Positions 52,696-61,531 of a stretch of 64,000 bases of DNA are shown here, piece by piece (within the stretch, counting starts at the first letter, position 1; the number at the start of each line of letters is the position of its first letter). Source of the DNA: Pseudomonas grimontii (GTDB lineage: Bacteria > Pseudomonadota > Gammaproteobacteria > Pseudomonadales > Pseudomonadaceae); the NCBI RefSeq assembly GCF_007858185.1, contig NZ_VFES01000008.1:204619-268618 (forward strand), read 5' to 3'. The notes under the pieces are model-generated. The model saw only the letters and a list, made by a program, of their open reading frames with translations. It did no database searches and had not been told where the DNA came from. Both the position numbers and the translations under genes were made by a program.

Positions 52696-53616
52696 ATGAG
52701 CATCGCCATTTTGAACCTGCGCCGCCTGAAGTATTTCGTGAAACTGGTCGACATCGGCAGCATGACCCAGGCCGCCGATGTGCTGCATGTGGCGCAACCG
52801 GCGTTGAGCCAACAACTGGCGACCCTGGAAGCGGAGTTGCAGCAACAGTTGTTGATTCGCACCAAGCGTGGCGTCACGCCGACTGAGGCGGGCAAGGTGT
52901 TGTATGCCCATGCGCAGATTATTTTGCGCCAGTGCGAGCAGGCCCAGAGCGATATCAATGCCACCGGCCAGGCGTTGTCCGGGCAGGTGTCGGTGGGGTT
53001 GGCGCCCGGTACTGCGGCGTCGGCGCTGTCGTTGCCGTTGCTGCGCACGGTGCGTGAGCGCCATCCGGGCATTCTGCTGTACCTGAATGAAAACTTCGGC
53101 ACCACCTTGAGCGAGCTGATCATGAACGGTCGCATGGACATGGCGGTGCTCTACGGTGGGCGTGAGGTGCATGGCTTGAGTTTTGTCTCGCTGCTGCGCG
53201 AGCCGTTGTACCTGGTGAGTGCCGAGCCGGACATTACCCGTCGCGAAGCGATCCCGCTGGCTGAACTGGCCGATATGGACATGCTGCTGCCGCGTCCCTA
53301 CAACGTCATGCGCCGGTTGGTGGATGAAGCCTTCCTGCGCATTGGCCTGAGTGCGCGGGTGGTGGCCGAGATCGAGTCGTCCACCACGCTCACCGCTGCG
53401 GTGGCCGACCATTTCGGCTCGACCATCCTGCCGGAGTCGTCAGCGCGGGTGATGGTGGCGGCCACTTCGGTGCACATGTGCCGCATCGTCGAACCCGAGG
53501 TGGAGGCGCCGCTGGCGCTGTGCCTGTCGGGGCATTTGCCGTTGTCGGTGCCGGCCCAGGCGGTCAAGGCGATCCTGCTGGAGCTGGTGGCGAAGATGCG
53601 TGGCAGCCTGATTTGA
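52696..53616 (+). CDS. LysR-family regulator (Nac-like), probable controller of the 5-oxoproline genes
   Basis: A 306-residue LysR protein with the N-terminal helix-turn-helix (LKYFVKLVDIGSMTQAADVL, HVAQPALSQQLATLEAELQQ) that resembles Nac/Cbl-type regulators, and a substrate-binding-like effector domain. It lies between the divergent aminotransferase operon and the acc-pxp operon. All three neighbouring operons carry the same T-N11-A box, so it is the best candidate to bind them. A 5-oxoproline-related inducer is likely but unproven. Confidence 0.88.
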   Translation: MSIAILNLRRLKYFVKLVDIGSMTQAADVLHVAQPALSQQLATLEAELQQQLLIRTKRGVTPTEAGKVLYAHAQIILRQCEQAQSDINATGQALSGQVSVGLAPGTAASALSLPLLRTVRERHPGILLYLNENFGTTLSELIMNGRMDMAVLYGGREVHGLSFVSLLREPLYLVSAEPDITRREAIPLAELADMDMLLPRPYNVMRRLVDEAFLRIGLSARVVAEIESSTTLTAAVADHFGSTILPESSARVMVAATSVHMCRIVEPEVEAPLALCLSGHLPLSVPAQAVKAILLELVAKMRGSLI

Positions 53617-53622
53617 GCGGTC

Positions 53623-53687
53623 ATAAGGTCGGCTTATCACCCCAAAGCCAAAGCGTCTTGGCCGCTTTTCGAGGGGCTCGGTAGATT
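53623..53687 (+). promoter_or_regulatory. Candidate LysR-controlled promoter of the accB-pxp operon
   Basis: The box ATAAGGTCGGCTTAT (53623-53637) is an inverted repeat with LysR-type T-N11-A spacing. It is followed by the conserved GCGTCTTGG (53653-53661), which contains the -35 TTGGCC (53658-53663); the -10 TAGATT (53682-53687) is 18 bp further on. The box is centred about 64 bases before the expected transcript start, a standard place for LysR activators. accB starts 44 bases after the -10. Confidence 0.75.
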
Positions 53688-53730
53688 GGGCCCATCCACT
53701 CAAGACACGCTCGACAGGCAGGGGCCATAC

Positions 53731-54144
53731 ATGGATTCAGCACGTATCAAGGGGTTGATGGATTTGCTGGCCGAATCCGATCTGCTGGAACTGAGCTTGA
53801 CCGAAGGCGACAGCACGCTGCGGCTGTTCAAGCAGGCAGGCCAGGTGATCACCAGCGTCGCGCCGACCGTGATCGCCGCGCCCAAAACCGCAACCCCCGT
53901 GGCCAGCGCCGCCGTGGAGATCAAGGCCAGCCTCTATGGCGTCTTGCACCTGACGCCCGCCGTCGGTGAGGCGCCGTTTGTCACCGTGGGCCAAGCCATC
54001 GAGGCCGGCCAGACGGTGGCGGTGATCGAGGCGATGAAGATGTTCCACCCGGTCAAGGCCAAGGTCGCCGGCAAGCTGGTTGAGATCCTCGCCCAGGCCG
54101 GCGTCGAAGTCGAAGCGGGCCAAGCCTTGTTCCGGCTCGATTGA
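53731..54144 (+). CDS. accB: Biotin carboxyl carrier protein
   Basis: The 137-residue protein starts MDSARIKGLMDLLAESDLLE and has a C-terminal biotinyl domain with the biotin site VIEAMKMFHPVKA (Lys103). A short Ala/Val/Pro linker (TVIAAPKTATPVASAAVEIK) connects the halves. It is an AccB-type carrier encoded directly before a biotin carboxylase and the 5-oxoprolinase genes. It is probably a second, pathway-specific copy, not the main fatty acid AccB. Its carboxylated biotin may serve a reaction linked to 5-oxoproline metabolism. Confidence 0.87.
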   Translation: MDSARIKGLMDLLAESDLLELSLTEGDSTLRLFKQAGQVITSVAPTVIAAPKTATPVASAAVEIKASLYGVLHLTPAVGEAPFVTVGQAIEAGQTVAVIEAMKMFHPVKAKVAGKLVEILAQAGVEVEAGQALFRLD

Positions 54145-54177
54145 CCCCCACGCGTATTCGTTATTCAGGTGAATTCA

Positions 54178-55530
54178 ATGTTCGACAAAGTGCTGATCGC
54201 CAACCGTGGCGAAATCGCCCTGCGCATTCAGCGTGCCTGCCATGGCCTGGGCATCAAGACCGTGGCGGTGCACTCCGAAGCGGACCGCCATGCGCAGTAT
54301 GTGCAAAACGCCGATGAGTCGCTGTGCATCGGCCCGGCCGCACCGGGGCTGAGCTACCTCAACCAGACCGCGCTGCTGTTTGCCGCCAAGGTCAGTGGCG
54401 CCCAGGCGATCCACCCCGGTTACGGGTTCCTGTCGGAAAACGCCGGGTTTGCCGAGCGCATCGAAGCGGCCGGGTTGACCTTTATTGGGCCGAGCGCTGC
54501 GTGCATTCGCACCATGGGCGACAAGGTGGCAGCCAAGCGCGCCATGCGTGAAGCCGGTGTGCCGTGCGTGCCGGGGCCGGATTCGAGCATGCCGAGCGAC
54601 GACGCGAGCATCCTCGCCATTGCCGCCGAAATCGGCTACCCGGTGATCGTCAAGGCGGCCGGTGGTGGCGGTGGTCGTGGCATGCGGGTGGTGCAGGAGG
54701 AGGCCGACTTGCTCGCCGCCATCGGCCTCACCCGCGAAGAAGCGCGGTTGGCGTTCGGCAACCCTGAACTGTATATCGAGAAATTCCTCGGCCACCCCCG
54801 GCACGTGGAAATCCAGGTGTTGTGCGATGCCCATGGCCATGCGATCTGGCTCGGCTGCCGCGACTGTTCCCTGCAACGCCGCCACCAGAAAGTCCTGGAA
54901 GAAGCGCCGGCGCCGGGCATCGATCCCGCGCTGATCGCCACGGTCGGCGAACGCTGCGCCGAGGCCTGCCGCCGCATCGGCTATCGCGGCGTGGGCACTT
55001 TCGAGTTTCTGTATGAGGACGGCGAGTTCTTCTTCATCGAGATGAACACGCGCCTGCAAGTGGAGCACCCGGTTACCGAGATGACCACCGGCATCGACAT
55101 CGTCCAGCAGCAACTGCGCATGGCCCGCGGTGAAGTGCTGAGCGTGCGCCAGGAAGACGTGCAACTGAACGGCCACTCCCTGGAGTGCCGCATCAACGCC
55201 GAGGACCCGCTGACGTTTATGCCGACCCCCGGCCTGATCCAGCGCTGGGAAGTGCCGGGCGGTTTTGGTGTGCGGGTCGATTCCCATGTCACCACCGGCT
55301 ACCGCGTGCCGCCGTACTACGACTCGATGGTGGCCAAGGTCATTACCCACGGCGCCACGCGTGAAGAAGCCATGGCACGCATGCGTCTGGCCCTGAGCGA
55401 AATGATCGTGGACGGCATCAGCACCAATATTGCGCTGCACCGCGAGATTCTGGACGACCCGGCGTTCTGCGCCGGCGGAGTCGATATTCATCACCTGGAG
55501 CGCTGGTTGCAGCAAAGGAGTCCGACATGA
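54178..55530 (+). CDS. accC: Biotin carboxylase
   Basis: The ATG at 54178 has AGGTGA upstream. The 450-residue enzyme starts [20 protein letters not shown] and has the ATP-grasp features [57 protein letters not shown] and the biotin carboxylase C-terminal domain (ECRINAEDP). It uses ATP and bicarbonate to carboxylate biotin on a carrier protein, here probably the accB product 33 bp upstream. It overlaps pxpB by 4 bases. The catalytic function is certain; the final carboxylation substrate is not. Confidence 0.93.
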   Translation: MFDKVLIANRGEIALRIQRACHGLGIKTVAVHSEADRHAQYVQNADESLCIGPAAPGLSYLNQTALLFAAKVSGAQAIHPGYGFLSENAGFAERIEAAGLTFIGPSAACIRTMGDKVAAKRAMREAGVPCVPGPDSSMPSDDASILAIAAEIGYPVIVKAAGGGGGRGMRVVQEEADLLAAIGLTREEARLAFGNPELYIEKFLGHPRHVEIQVLCDAHGHAIWLGCRDCSLQRRHQKVLEEAPAPGIDPALIATVGERCAEACRRIGYRGVGTFEFLYEDGEFFFIEMNTRLQVEHPVTEMTTGIDIVQQQLRMARGEVLSVRQEDVQLNGHSLECRINAEDPLTFMPTPGLIQRWEVPGGFGVRVDSHVTTGYRVPPYYDSMVAKVITHGATREEAMARMRLALSEMIVDGISTNIALHREILDDPAFCAGGVDIHHLERWLQQRSPT

Positions 55531-56183
55531 GCACCGCACCTTCCATCAGCCTGCTGGGCTCCAGCGCCTTGCTGTTCGAGGCCCCGGGCGAACTGGACCT
55601 GGCCCCGCAGCAGCGTATCTGGCGCCTGGCCCTGCAAGCCGGCGAATGGCCCGAGATCCACGAAGCCGTGCCCGGCATGAACAACCTGATGCTCACCTTC
55701 CTCACGCCGCCGCGTGAACTGAACGGCTTGTGCCAGCGCCTGCTGGAGGCCTGGGAACAGAGCCAGCCGCTGCCCCTGGAAGGGCGCATCGTCGAATTGC
55801 CGGTGGTGTACGGCGGTGAGTTCGGCCCGCACATGGCGGACGTGATTGCCCACACCGGACTGGATATCGAGACCATTGCCAACCTGCACTGCGAACCGCT
55901 GTACCCGGTGTATGCCCTGGGCAGCCACCCCGGTTATTGCTACCTCGGCGGCATGGACCCACGCCTGGCCACGCCACGGCGCCAGGTGCCGGTGCTGAAT
56001 ATCGGCGCGGGCTCGGTGTCCATCGGCGGGGTGCAGACCGGGGTGTCCGCCTCGGCTGGCCCCAGCGGCTGGAACACCATCGGTCGTACTGAAATGGCGT
56101 TTTTCGACCCCGCCCAAACCCCGCCCGCGATCTTGCGGCCGGGTGATTTCCTGCGCTTGCGCATCGAGAGGATCATTCGATGA
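55527..56183 (+). CDS. pxpB: 5-oxoprolinase subunit PxpB (KipI-like)
   Basis: A 218-residue protein of the KipI/AHS1 family, with [40 protein letters not shown] and [23 protein letters not shown]. In the PxpABC complex it works with PxpC and PxpA to hydrolyse 5-oxoproline (pyroglutamate) to glutamate at the cost of ATP. The gene overlaps accC and pxpC by 4 bases each. Confidence 0.93.
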   Translation: MSTAPSISLLGSSALLFEAPGELDLAPQQRIWRLALQAGEWPEIHEAVPGMNNLMLTFLTPPRELNGLCQRLLEAWEQSQPLPLEGRIVELPVVYGGEFGPHMADVIAHTGLDIETIANLHCEPLYPVYALGSHPGYCYLGGMDPRLATPRRQVPVLNIGAGSVSIGGVQTGVSASAGPSGWNTIGRTEMAFFDPAQTPPAILRPGDFLRLRIERIIR

Positions 56184-57154
56184 TCGAGATTTTATCGGCC
56201 ACCGCCCTGGCCACCGTGCAGGACTTCGGTCGCTTCGGCAGCCTGGGTTACGGCGTGGGCACGTCGGGCGCCATGGACCAGTTGGCCCTGGTCCTGGGCA
56301 ACCTGTTGCTGGGCAATCCCGAAGACGCCGCCGCGATTGAAATACCGCTGTTCCCGTTCGACGTGCGGCTGTTGCAGGACTGTGCCTTTGCGCTGACCGG
56401 CGCCGCTTGCGACGCCACCCTGGACGGCCAGTCCTTGCCACCGAACTGGGTGTGCCAGGGCCGTGAAGGCCAGGTCTTGAGCCTGGGCTATCCGACGTCA
56501 GGCAGCCGTGCCTACCTGTGTTTGGCGGGCGGGGTGGATGTGCCGTCGGTGCTGGGTTCGCGCAGCACTCAATTACGCGGCGAGTTCGGCGGCCTCGACG
56601 GCCGCGCCCTGCAACAGGGTGATCGGCTGGGGGCACTGCGTCCCGGTATCAGCCCGTTGCCGCTGGATGTCGGGGTGTTGGCGCCAAGCCTGGCGCTGCC
56701 GTTGCAGGTCGATGGGGTGCCTGCCATGCGCGTGTTGCCCGCCGCCGAATACGAGCGTTTCCAAGAAGCGTCCCGCGCGGCGTTCTGGGCCGGTGAATGG
56801 AAAATCACCACCCAGAGCAATCGCTACGGCTACCGCATGGAAGGCCAGCCGCTGCTGCCCATCGCCCCGATGGAAATTCGCTCCCACGGCATCGTGCCGG
56901 GGGTGATCCAGGTGCCCCACGGCGGCCAGCCCATCATCCAGATGCGTGACGCCCAGCCCAGCGGCGGCTACCCCAAGTTCGGCAGCGTGATCGAGGCCGA
57001 CCTGTGGCGCCTGGGCCAGGCGCCCATCGGCGGTAAGGTGCGCTTTATCGAGTGCAGCTACCTGGAGGCCGTCGAGGCCCTGGAAACCAATCGCGCGTAT
57101 CTGCGTGAAGTCAGCCGCCTGTTGGAACTGCACCGCGAAGGAGTGAAAGCATGA
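56180..57154 (+). CDS. pxpC: 5-oxoprolinase subunit PxpC (KipA-like)
   Basis: A 324-residue AHS2/KipA-family protein with ATVQDFGRFGSLGYGVGTSG, AMDQLALVLGNLLLGNPED, SRAYLCLAGGVDVPSVLGSR and IVPGVIQVPHGGQPIIQMRD. It pairs with PxpB; the two are often fused in other bacteria as the biotin-dependent carboxylase C-terminal half. The overlap with its neighbours is again 4 bases on each side, so stoichiometric translation is likely. Confidence 0.93.
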   Translation: MIEILSATALATVQDFGRFGSLGYGVGTSGAMDQLALVLGNLLLGNPEDAAAIEIPLFPFDVRLLQDCAFALTGAACDATLDGQSLPPNWVCQGREGQVLSLGYPTSGSRAYLCLAGGVDVPSVLGSRSTQLRGEFGGLDGRALQQGDRLGALRPGISPLPLDVGVLAPSLALPLQVDGVPAMRVLPAAEYERFQEASRAAFWAGEWKITTQSNRYGYRMEGQPLLPIAPMEIRSHGIVPGVIQVPHGGQPIIQMRDAQPSGGYPKFGSVIEADLWRLGQAPIGGKVRFIECSYLEAVEALETNRAYLREVSRLLELHREGVKA

Positions 57155-57543
57155 CCCTTGAGGAAATTCGCCAATTGGCGCTGTGGCTCAAGGAGCACCA
57201 CTTGGCCGGTGCCGAAATGAGTCGCCCCGGTGTGCACCTGACGCTCAAGCGCGGTGCCTCGGCCGCTGCTGTTGCGGCGCCTGCCGTCGCTGAGGTGCAG
57301 GACCCAGTGCTGCGCACCACTGGCATGGGGCGCTTGCTGCTGACCCATCCCCAACTTGATCAACCGTTCGTGGCGGTGGGCGATCAGCTCAGCGCCGGGC
57401 AACTGGTCGCGCTGCTGCAAGTGGGTGAGTTGTTGTTGCCCTTGCGCGCGCCCCGCGCCGCGCGGGTTGTCGATGTGCGTGTGCCGTGCGGCACCACCGT
57501 CGGCTACGGCGAAGCCTTCCTCGGAGTGGAGTACCCCGCATGA
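57151..57543 (+). CDS. Degenerate biotinyl/lipoyl-domain protein lacking the biotin lysine
   Basis: A 130-residue protein built like AccB, with an N-terminal helix-rich part (MTLEEIRQLALWLKEHHLAG) and a biotinyl-like beta domain. Where a carrier has AMKM there is GELLLPLRAP, so no lysine is available for biotin. The genomic place, overlapping pxpC and pxpA by 4 bases, shows it is expressed with the 5-oxoprolinase. It may be a structural adaptor or regulator of the complex. It should not be named AccB, even though homology searches may do so. Confidence 0.75.
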   Translation: MTLEEIRQLALWLKEHHLAGAEMSRPGVHLTLKRGASAAAVAAPAVAEVQDPVLRTTGMGRLLLTHPQLDQPFVAVGDQLSAGQLVALLQVGELLLPLRAPRAARVVDVRVPCGTTVGYGEAFLGVEYPA

Positions 57544-58313
57544 AGATTGATTTGAACGCTGACCTGGGCGAAGGCTTCGGCCCGTGGCGCATGGGCGAGG
57601 ATGAAGCGCTGATGCGCCTGATTTCATCGGCCAATGTGGCCTGCGGTTTCCATGCCGGCGACCCGCTGATCATGGACAACACGGTGCGTCTGGCCAAGGC
57701 CGGTGGCATCGACCTGGGGGCGCATGTGGGCTTCCCGGACCTGATGGGCTTTGGCCGTCGGCAGATGAACATCGAGACCAAGGAACTCGTCACCCATGTG
57801 ATCTACCAGCTTGGCGCGCTCGCCGGGATCGCGGCGGTCAACGGCCACCGCATGACCCACATGAGCTTCCACGGCGCCCTGGGCAATATGGCCGCCGCCG
57901 ATGCGGCGCTGGCCGAGCCGTTGGTGCGGGCGGTGGCGGCGTTTGACCCGACGCTGATCATCAGCTCCTCCAGCAGCCGCGCCATCGAAGGCGCGGCCGA
58001 GAAGTGCGGCCTGCGCGTCGCCACCACGTTTCTCGCCGACCGCGCCTATGACGATGATTGCCTGCTGGTGCCGCGCAAGGTCGACGGCTCGGTGATCAAG
58101 GCGCCGGCAGCGGTGCTGCGCCGGGTGCGGCAGTTGTTGGAGGAGGGCACCGTGACCGCCCTCAGCGGCAAGGTGCTGCGGGTGCCGGCCCATTCGATCC
58201 TGCTGCACGGCGACACCCCCGGCGCGGTCGAACTGGCGCGCACCATTCGCGCCGAAATCGAGCAACTGGGCGGCCGCATCACGCCGATTTCCCAGCTGCT
58301 GGCCGCGTCATAA
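57540..58313 (+). CDS. pxpA: 5-oxoprolinase subunit PxpA (LamB/YcsF family)
   Basis: A 257-residue LamB/YcsF protein with MKIDLNADLGEGFGPWRMGE, ANVACGFHAGDP, GAHVGFPDLMGFGRRQM and ILLHGDTPGAVELA. It completes PxpABC, which opens the 5-oxoproline ring to yield glutamate. The ATG overlaps the preceding stop. Its own stop codon (58311-58313) lies inside the LysR-type box that precedes the SDR gene. Confidence 0.94.
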   Translation: MKIDLNADLGEGFGPWRMGEDEALMRLISSANVACGFHAGDPLIMDNTVRLAKAGGIDLGAHVGFPDLMGFGRRQMNIETKELVTHVIYQLGALAGIAAVNGHRMTHMSFHGALGNMAAADAALAEPLVRAVAAFDPTLIISSSSSRAIEGAAEKCGLRVATTFLADRAYDDDCLLVPRKVDGSVIKAPAAVLRRVRQLLEEGTVTALSGKVLRVPAHSILLHGDTPGAVELARTIRAEIEQLGGRITPISQLLAAS

Positions 58314-58374
58314 GCAGGCCTTATCGCCACACAACCATTGCGTCTTGGTCCAGCGTCCGAAGGCTGGATAGAGT
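58310..58374 (+). promoter_or_regulatory. Candidate LysR-controlled promoter of the SDR-ABC importer operon
   Basis: ATAAGCAGGCCTTAT (58310-58324) overlaps the pxpA stop codon. Then come GCGTCTTGG (58340-58348), with the -35 TTGGTC at 58345-58350, an 18-bp spacer and the -10 TAGAGT (58369-58374). Box-to--35 distance and spacer length equal those at 53623-53687. The SDR gene starts 32 bases after the -10. Confidence 0.75.
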
Positions 58375-58406
58375 CGAACCATAACCCGTAGCACAAGGAC
58401 CACCCC

Positions 58407-59159
58407 ATGCCATTTTCCGACTACAAAACCGCGCTGGTCACCGGGGCTTCCTCCGGCATCGGCGCCGCCGTTGTCGAGCGTCTGTGCCAGGAAGGCGTGC
58501 AGGTGCATGCCCTGGCCCGCAGCGCCGACAAGTTGCAGGAACTGGCGGCCAGGACCGGCTGCATCGCCCACGCCATCGATGTCACCGACCTTGCCGGGTT
58601 GACCCAACTGTTCGCCGAAAACACTTTCGACATCCTGGTCAACAACGCCGGCGTCGACAAACCCGGTTCCCTGCTCAAGGCCGACGCCGACGGCATCGAC
58701 CTGCTCATCGACGTCAACCTGCGCGCCGTGCTGCACCTGGCGCGCCTGGCGCTGCCGGGCATGGTCGAGCGCGACTGCGGGCACATCATCAACATCAGTT
58801 CGATTGCGGCGGCCTACAACTTTGGCGGCAACTCCACCTACCACGCGACGAAGGCGGCGGTGAGCATGCTTTCGCGCCAGTTGCGCATCGATGCGTTCGG
58901 CAAGCGCGTGCGGGTCACCGAGATCTGCCCGGGCCGGGTCGCCACGGATATTTTTGCCCACGTACACGGCGATTCCGAAGCCACCTACAAGCGCTTCGTC
59001 GAGGGCTTTGAATTGCCCCAGGCCGAGGACATCGCCAATGCCATCGCCTTCGCGATTGCCGCGCCGATTGCGGTCAACATCGGGCATATGGAAATCACCC
59101 CGACCTTGCAGGTACCGGGCGGGCTTTCCACCGCACGGCCCCAGGACTACCAGGGCTGA
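58407..59159 (+). CDS. Short-chain dehydrogenase/reductase
   Basis: A 250-residue SDR with the nucleotide-binding motif LVTGASSGIGAAVVERL, the NNAGVDKPGS structural motif, catalytic Ser in INISSIAA and the YxxxK pair in TYHATKAAVS. The C-terminal part (EICPGRVATDIF) is typical of classical SDRs related to YdfG/serine dehydrogenases. It is the first gene after the third LysR-type promoter and is followed by ABC importer genes. AGGA precedes the ATG. A hydroxy- or keto-amino acid substrate is possible but not shown. Confidence 0.88.
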   Translation: MPFSDYKTALVTGASSGIGAAVVERLCQEGVQVHALARSADKLQELAARTGCIAHAIDVTDLAGLTQLFAENTFDILVNNAGVDKPGSLLKADADGIDLLIDVNLRAVLHLARLALPGMVERDCGHIINISSIAAAYNFGGNSTYHATKAAVSMLSRQLRIDAFGKRVRVTEICPGRVATDIFAHVHGDSEATYKRFVEGFELPQAEDIANAIAFAIAAPIAVNIGHMEITPTLQVPGGLSTARPQDYQG

Positions 59160-59268
59160 ATCCCAGCCCCAGCAAAAGAACGGATCGATCCGTCAGCGCT
59201 GCATCCCGCCACGGCCTCGCCGGGTGATTTTGATTTCTGCCCTAGCCCAATGCCGATAGGGATTGACC

Positions 59269-59970
59269 ATGAAGCAAGACTTCGATTTGGCCGCGATTCT
59301 GCAAGGCGAGTACGCCGAGCTGATCGTCAAGGGCATCGAAATGACCTTGCAGCTGGCGCTGTTCGCCTGGCTGCTGGCGATGCTGCTGGCGCTGACACTG
59401 GTCACGGTGCGCCTGACCGGTAACACGCTGGCCGACCGCCTGGTGGCGGGGTACGTGTCGTACCACCGCAATGTGCCGACCCTGGTGCAACTGATGCTGT
59501 GGTACTTCGGCGTGCCGACGCTGCTTGGCGAGTCCACGCAACTGTGGCTGGCCAACCACAACACCGAATACCTGTTCTCGGTGATCGCCCTGGGCCTGTG
59601 CCAGGCCGCGTATTTCTGTGAAGACATGCGCAGCGGCCTGCGCGCCATTCCCGCCGGGCAGACCGAAGCGTCCAGGGCCCTGGGCCTGGGCTACGTACGT
59701 TCGATGCGCTACGTGATCCTGCCCCAGGGCGTGCGCAACTGCCTGCCGTCGCTGATCAACCACACCGTGCTGCTGTTCAAGAACACCAGCCTGGCGATGG
59801 CGATCGGCGTGATGGAACTGACCTACGCCAGCCGCGAAGTGGAGAACTACACGTTCCGCACCTTTGAGTCGTACCTGGTGGCCACGGTGTTCTACCTGGT
59901 GTTTTCACTGCTGCTGATGGGCGCCGGGGCGTTGCTCGCCCGCCGCTTCAGCAAAGCCCTGGCGAGGTAG
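59269..59970 (+). CDS. Amino-acid ABC transporter permease 1
   Basis: The start at 59269 (MKQDFDLAAILQGEYAELIV) follows AGGGA. The 233-residue HisM/GltK-type permease has several membrane helices and the EAA loop [20 protein letters not shown] with PQGVRNCLPSLIN. It lies 109 bp after the SDR and 6 bp before the second permease. Two permease genes imply a heterodimeric channel, as in glutamate/aspartate importers. Confidence 0.9.
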   Translation: MKQDFDLAAILQGEYAELIVKGIEMTLQLALFAWLLAMLLALTLVTVRLTGNTLADRLVAGYVSYHRNVPTLVQLMLWYFGVPTLLGESTQLWLANHNTEYLFSVIALGLCQAAYFCEDMRSGLRAIPAGQTEASRALGLGYVRSMRYVILPQGVRNCLPSLINHTVLLFKNTSLAMAIGVMELTYASREVENYTFRTFESYLVATVFYLVFSLLLMGAGALLARRFSKALAR

Positions 59971-59976
59971 ACCGCG

Positions 59977-60720
59977 ATGTTGGATATGTTTTCAATCGTG
60001 CAGCAGAACTGGACGCTGCTCCTGATCGGCCAATACCCTCACGGCCCACTGGGCGGCCTGGCGAGTACCCTGATCCTGGCGGCGCTGGCGTTGCTGCTGG
60101 CGTTCCCGTTCGGCCTGCTGCTGGCCTTGGCGCGGGTGTCGCCGTGGAAGGGTTTGTACTGGGTCGCCACGGTGTGGGTCTACGTGCTGCGTGGCATCCC
60201 GTTGCTGATGGTGATCTTCTGGACCTACTTCCTGGTGCCGTTGCTGATCGGCCATAACATCACCGGTTTCATGACCATGCTCTGCACCCTGGTGATCTAC
60301 CAGAGCGCCTACCTGTGCGAAATCATTCGCGGCGGCATCCAGGCGCTGCCGGCCGGCCAGTATGAAGCGTCCCGCGCCCTGGGCCTGGGCTATGTGCGCA
60401 CCACGGCCTGGGTGATCCTGCCCCAGGCGTTGTACAACGCGCTGCCGAGCCTGATCAGCCAGTTCATCTCGATCATCAAGGAAACCTCCCTGGGCTACGT
60501 GATCAACGTGCAGGAAGTGACCTTTGCCGCCAACCAGGTCAACAACCAGTTGCTGACCAAGCCGTTCCAGGTGTTTTTCATCCTGGCGATCATCTACTAC
60601 CTGCTGTGTTTTGGCCTGACCCGCCTGGCCGGTTGGGTGGAGCAACGCATTGCCCGCAAGCGCCTGGGCGATGGCGGGCAAACCGTGGCGGGCGGTCCGT
60701 TGCTGACCACCGATAATTGA
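59977..60720 (+). CDS. Amino-acid ABC transporter permease 2
   Basis: A 247-residue permease of the GltJ/HisQ type. Five or so membrane helices are visible; the EAA loop is [20 protein letters not shown] and [14 protein letters not shown]. It has an N-terminal periplasmic segment ([20 protein letters not shown]) common in this class. It follows permease 1 by 6 bp and precedes the ATPase gene by 14 bp. Confidence 0.9.
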   Translation: MLDMFSIVQQNWTLLLIGQYPHGPLGGLASTLILAALALLLAFPFGLLLALARVSPWKGLYWVATVWVYVLRGIPLLMVIFWTYFLVPLLIGHNITGFMTMLCTLVIYQSAYLCEIIRGGIQALPAGQYEASRALGLGYVRTTAWVILPQALYNALPSLISQFISIIKETSLGYVINVQEVTFAANQVNNQLLTKPFQVFFILAIIYYLLCFGLTRLAGWVEQRIARKRLGDGGQTVAGGPLLTTDN

Positions 60721-60734
60721 AGAGGGCTGCGCTC

Positions 60735-61472
60735 ATGCATCCAATGATCATGTTTTCGAAAATCAATAAATGGTACGGCGAGTACCAGGCGCTCACCGAC
60801 ATCACCGCCGAGGTGCAACCCGGTGAAGTGGTGGTGCTGTGCGGCCCCTCGGGTTCTGGCAAGTCGACGCTGATCCGCACGGTCAACCGCCTGGAAGATA
60901 TCCAGGCCGGCCAGATCCTGTTCGACGGCCAGGACGTGCACGGCACCGACGCGCAGATCAATCGCCTGCGCAGCCGCGTGGGGTTTGTGTTCCAGAGCTT
61001 CAACCTGTTCCCGCACCTGTCGGTGCTGGAAAACATCACCCTCGCGCCGAACAAGCTACGCAACCTCAAGGGCGCCGCGGCCAAACAGAAGGCCATGGAG
61101 TTGCTCGACCGCGTTGGCCTGGCCCACAAGGCCGGCGCTTACCCGGCGCAGTTGTCCGGCGGCCAACAGCAGCGCGTGGCCATCGCCCGGGCATTGGCGA
61201 TGGAACCGCCGGTGATGCTGTTCGACGAGCCCACCAGCGCCCTCGACCCGGAAATGGTCGGTGAAGTACTGAGCGTCATGAAGGGCCTGGCCAAGGACGG
61301 CATGACCATGATGTGCGTGACCCACGAGATGAACTTCGCCCGCGAAGTGGCCGACACCATCTGGTTTATGGACGCCGGGCAGATTCTGGAAAAGAGCAGC
61401 CCCGACGCCTTCTTCACCCAGCCTTCGCACCCGCGAGCGCAACGTTTTATCGCCGACCTGCGGGCCCATTGA
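60735..61472 (+). CDS. Amino-acid ABC transporter ATP-binding protein
   Basis: The ATG at 60735 ([20 protein letters not shown]) is preferred over an in-frame TTG 18 bases upstream, because the GAGGG then has suitable spacing. The 245-residue ATPase has Walker [30 protein letters not shown], signature LSGGQQQR, Walker [15 protein letters not shown] and the switch histidine in VTHEMNF. It belongs to the GltL/GlnQ group and would drive the two permeases just upstream. Confidence 0.93.
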   Translation: MHPMIMFSKINKWYGEYQALTDITAEVQPGEVVVLCGPSGSGKSTLIRTVNRLEDIQAGQILFDGQDVHGTDAQINRLRSRVGFVFQSFNLFPHLSVLENITLAPNKLRNLKGAAAKQKAMELLDRVGLAHKAGAYPAQLSGGQQQRVAIARALAMEPPVMLFDEPTSALDPEMVGEVLSVMKGLAKDGMTMMCVTHEMNFAREVADTIWFMDAGQILEKSSPDAFFTQPSHPRAQRFIADLRAH

Positions 61473-61531
61473 GCTGCGGCGGCTTTGCTCCCTCTGCCAT
61501 TTTTGCTGGTCCAACTTTCTGGAGATTTCCC

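Noticed and set aside
57151..57543. Second functional accB
   Set aside because: The biotin-acceptor lysine is missing, so it cannot carry biotin in the normal way.
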